DNA of 62,142 bases, taken from NCBI RefSeq assembly GCF_003013475.1, contig NZ_PXZO01000044.1, positions 1-62,142 on the forward strand, given 5' to 3'. Below the pieces are notes generated by a model. The model was not told the DNA's origin. It searched no databases and worked only from the letters and a program-made list of their open reading frames with translations. This stretch comes from Brevibacillus porteri. Its GTDB lineage: Bacteria > Bacillota > Bacilli > Brevibacillales > Brevibacillaceae. Made by a program: the position numbers and the translations under genes. Positions 62,132 to 62,142 of the stretch are shown here, one piece after another (position 1 is the first letter of the stretch; the number at the start of each line of letters is the position of its first letter).

Positions 62132-62142
62132 GTGCGCCCAGC

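Overview
The window looks like a chromosomal piece of a Gram-positive, endospore-forming aerobe of the Brevibacillus/Paenibacillus kind. The evidence is AddA/AddB instead of RecBCD, a Ger spore-germination operon, an AdeR-Ald pair, caa3-type oxidase assembly genes, strong AAGGAGG ribosome sites and many U-tailed terminators. Brevibacillus is my best guess from overall gene character; it is an inference, not a search result. Almost all of the sequence is ordinary, densely packed chromosome. I see no rRNA, tRNA, CRISPR array, prophage or intact insertion sequence. The first 17 bases match the Nextera transposase mosaic end and are probably adapter left at a contig end.

Layout, left to right. 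0.37-3.8 kb: haem A and cytochrome oxidase assembly (ctaG, ctaM-like DUF420, ctaB, ctaA). 4.2-5.0 kb: a secreted protein of unknown function. 5.2-17.4 kb: a DNA-end processing block, sbcD-sbcC-addB-addA, each gene overlapping or touching the next. 17.9-21.7 kb: DinB-like protein, amino-acid permease, DUF402 protein, secreted Ig-like protein. 21.8-22.5 kb: a graveyard holding a partial topB copy, a pyrH copy with an internal deletion and an MFS exporter stub that keeps its promoter. 22.7-25.3 kb: intact topB and a VOC protein. 25.6-29.4 kb: HlyD-ABC-permease-TetR export operon. 29.5-33.4 kb: purU, a divergent LysR/MFS pair and a carboxylesterase. 33.6-35.0 kb: 3-oxoacid CoA-transferase behind a perfect CcpA (cre) box. 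35.3-39.8 kb: an RND-type adaptor and pump. 39.9-44.3 kb: VanZ, a divergent acetate kinase, an S1-domain protein, rhodanese, LysR and an S9-like hydrolase. 44.3-48.0 kb: a membrane-anchored BMP/Med-like binding protein with an orphan histidine kinase, then a small gene and a CheY-like receiver. 48.1-53.8 kb: ornithine-cyclodeaminase family enzyme, MHS-type transporter, XRE-cupin regulator, adeR and ald. 53.8-57.5 kb: gerB-gerA-gerC germinant receptor. 57.6-58.7 kb: quinone-type pyrD. 58.8-62.1 kb: B12 riboswitch, cbiMNQO cobalt importer and a small gene.

Most unusual points: (1) a composite intergenic element found twice (about 3.86-4.19 kb and 17.41-17.81 kb). Each copy has the same two inverted-repeat modules in the same order and spacing, lies directly behind a terminator, and shows compensatory changes in paired arms. 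This suggests a structured RNA or mobile repeat that I cannot assign to a known family. (2) An RND-family pump whose TM4 Asp-Asp and TM10 Lys proton-relay positions appear replaced by uncharged residues. (3) A two-gene module of a membrane-anchored BMP/Med-like protein and a kinase with a sporulation-kinase-like histidine box. (4) The relic zone upstream of topB. (5) Several clean operator palindromes next to regulator genes.
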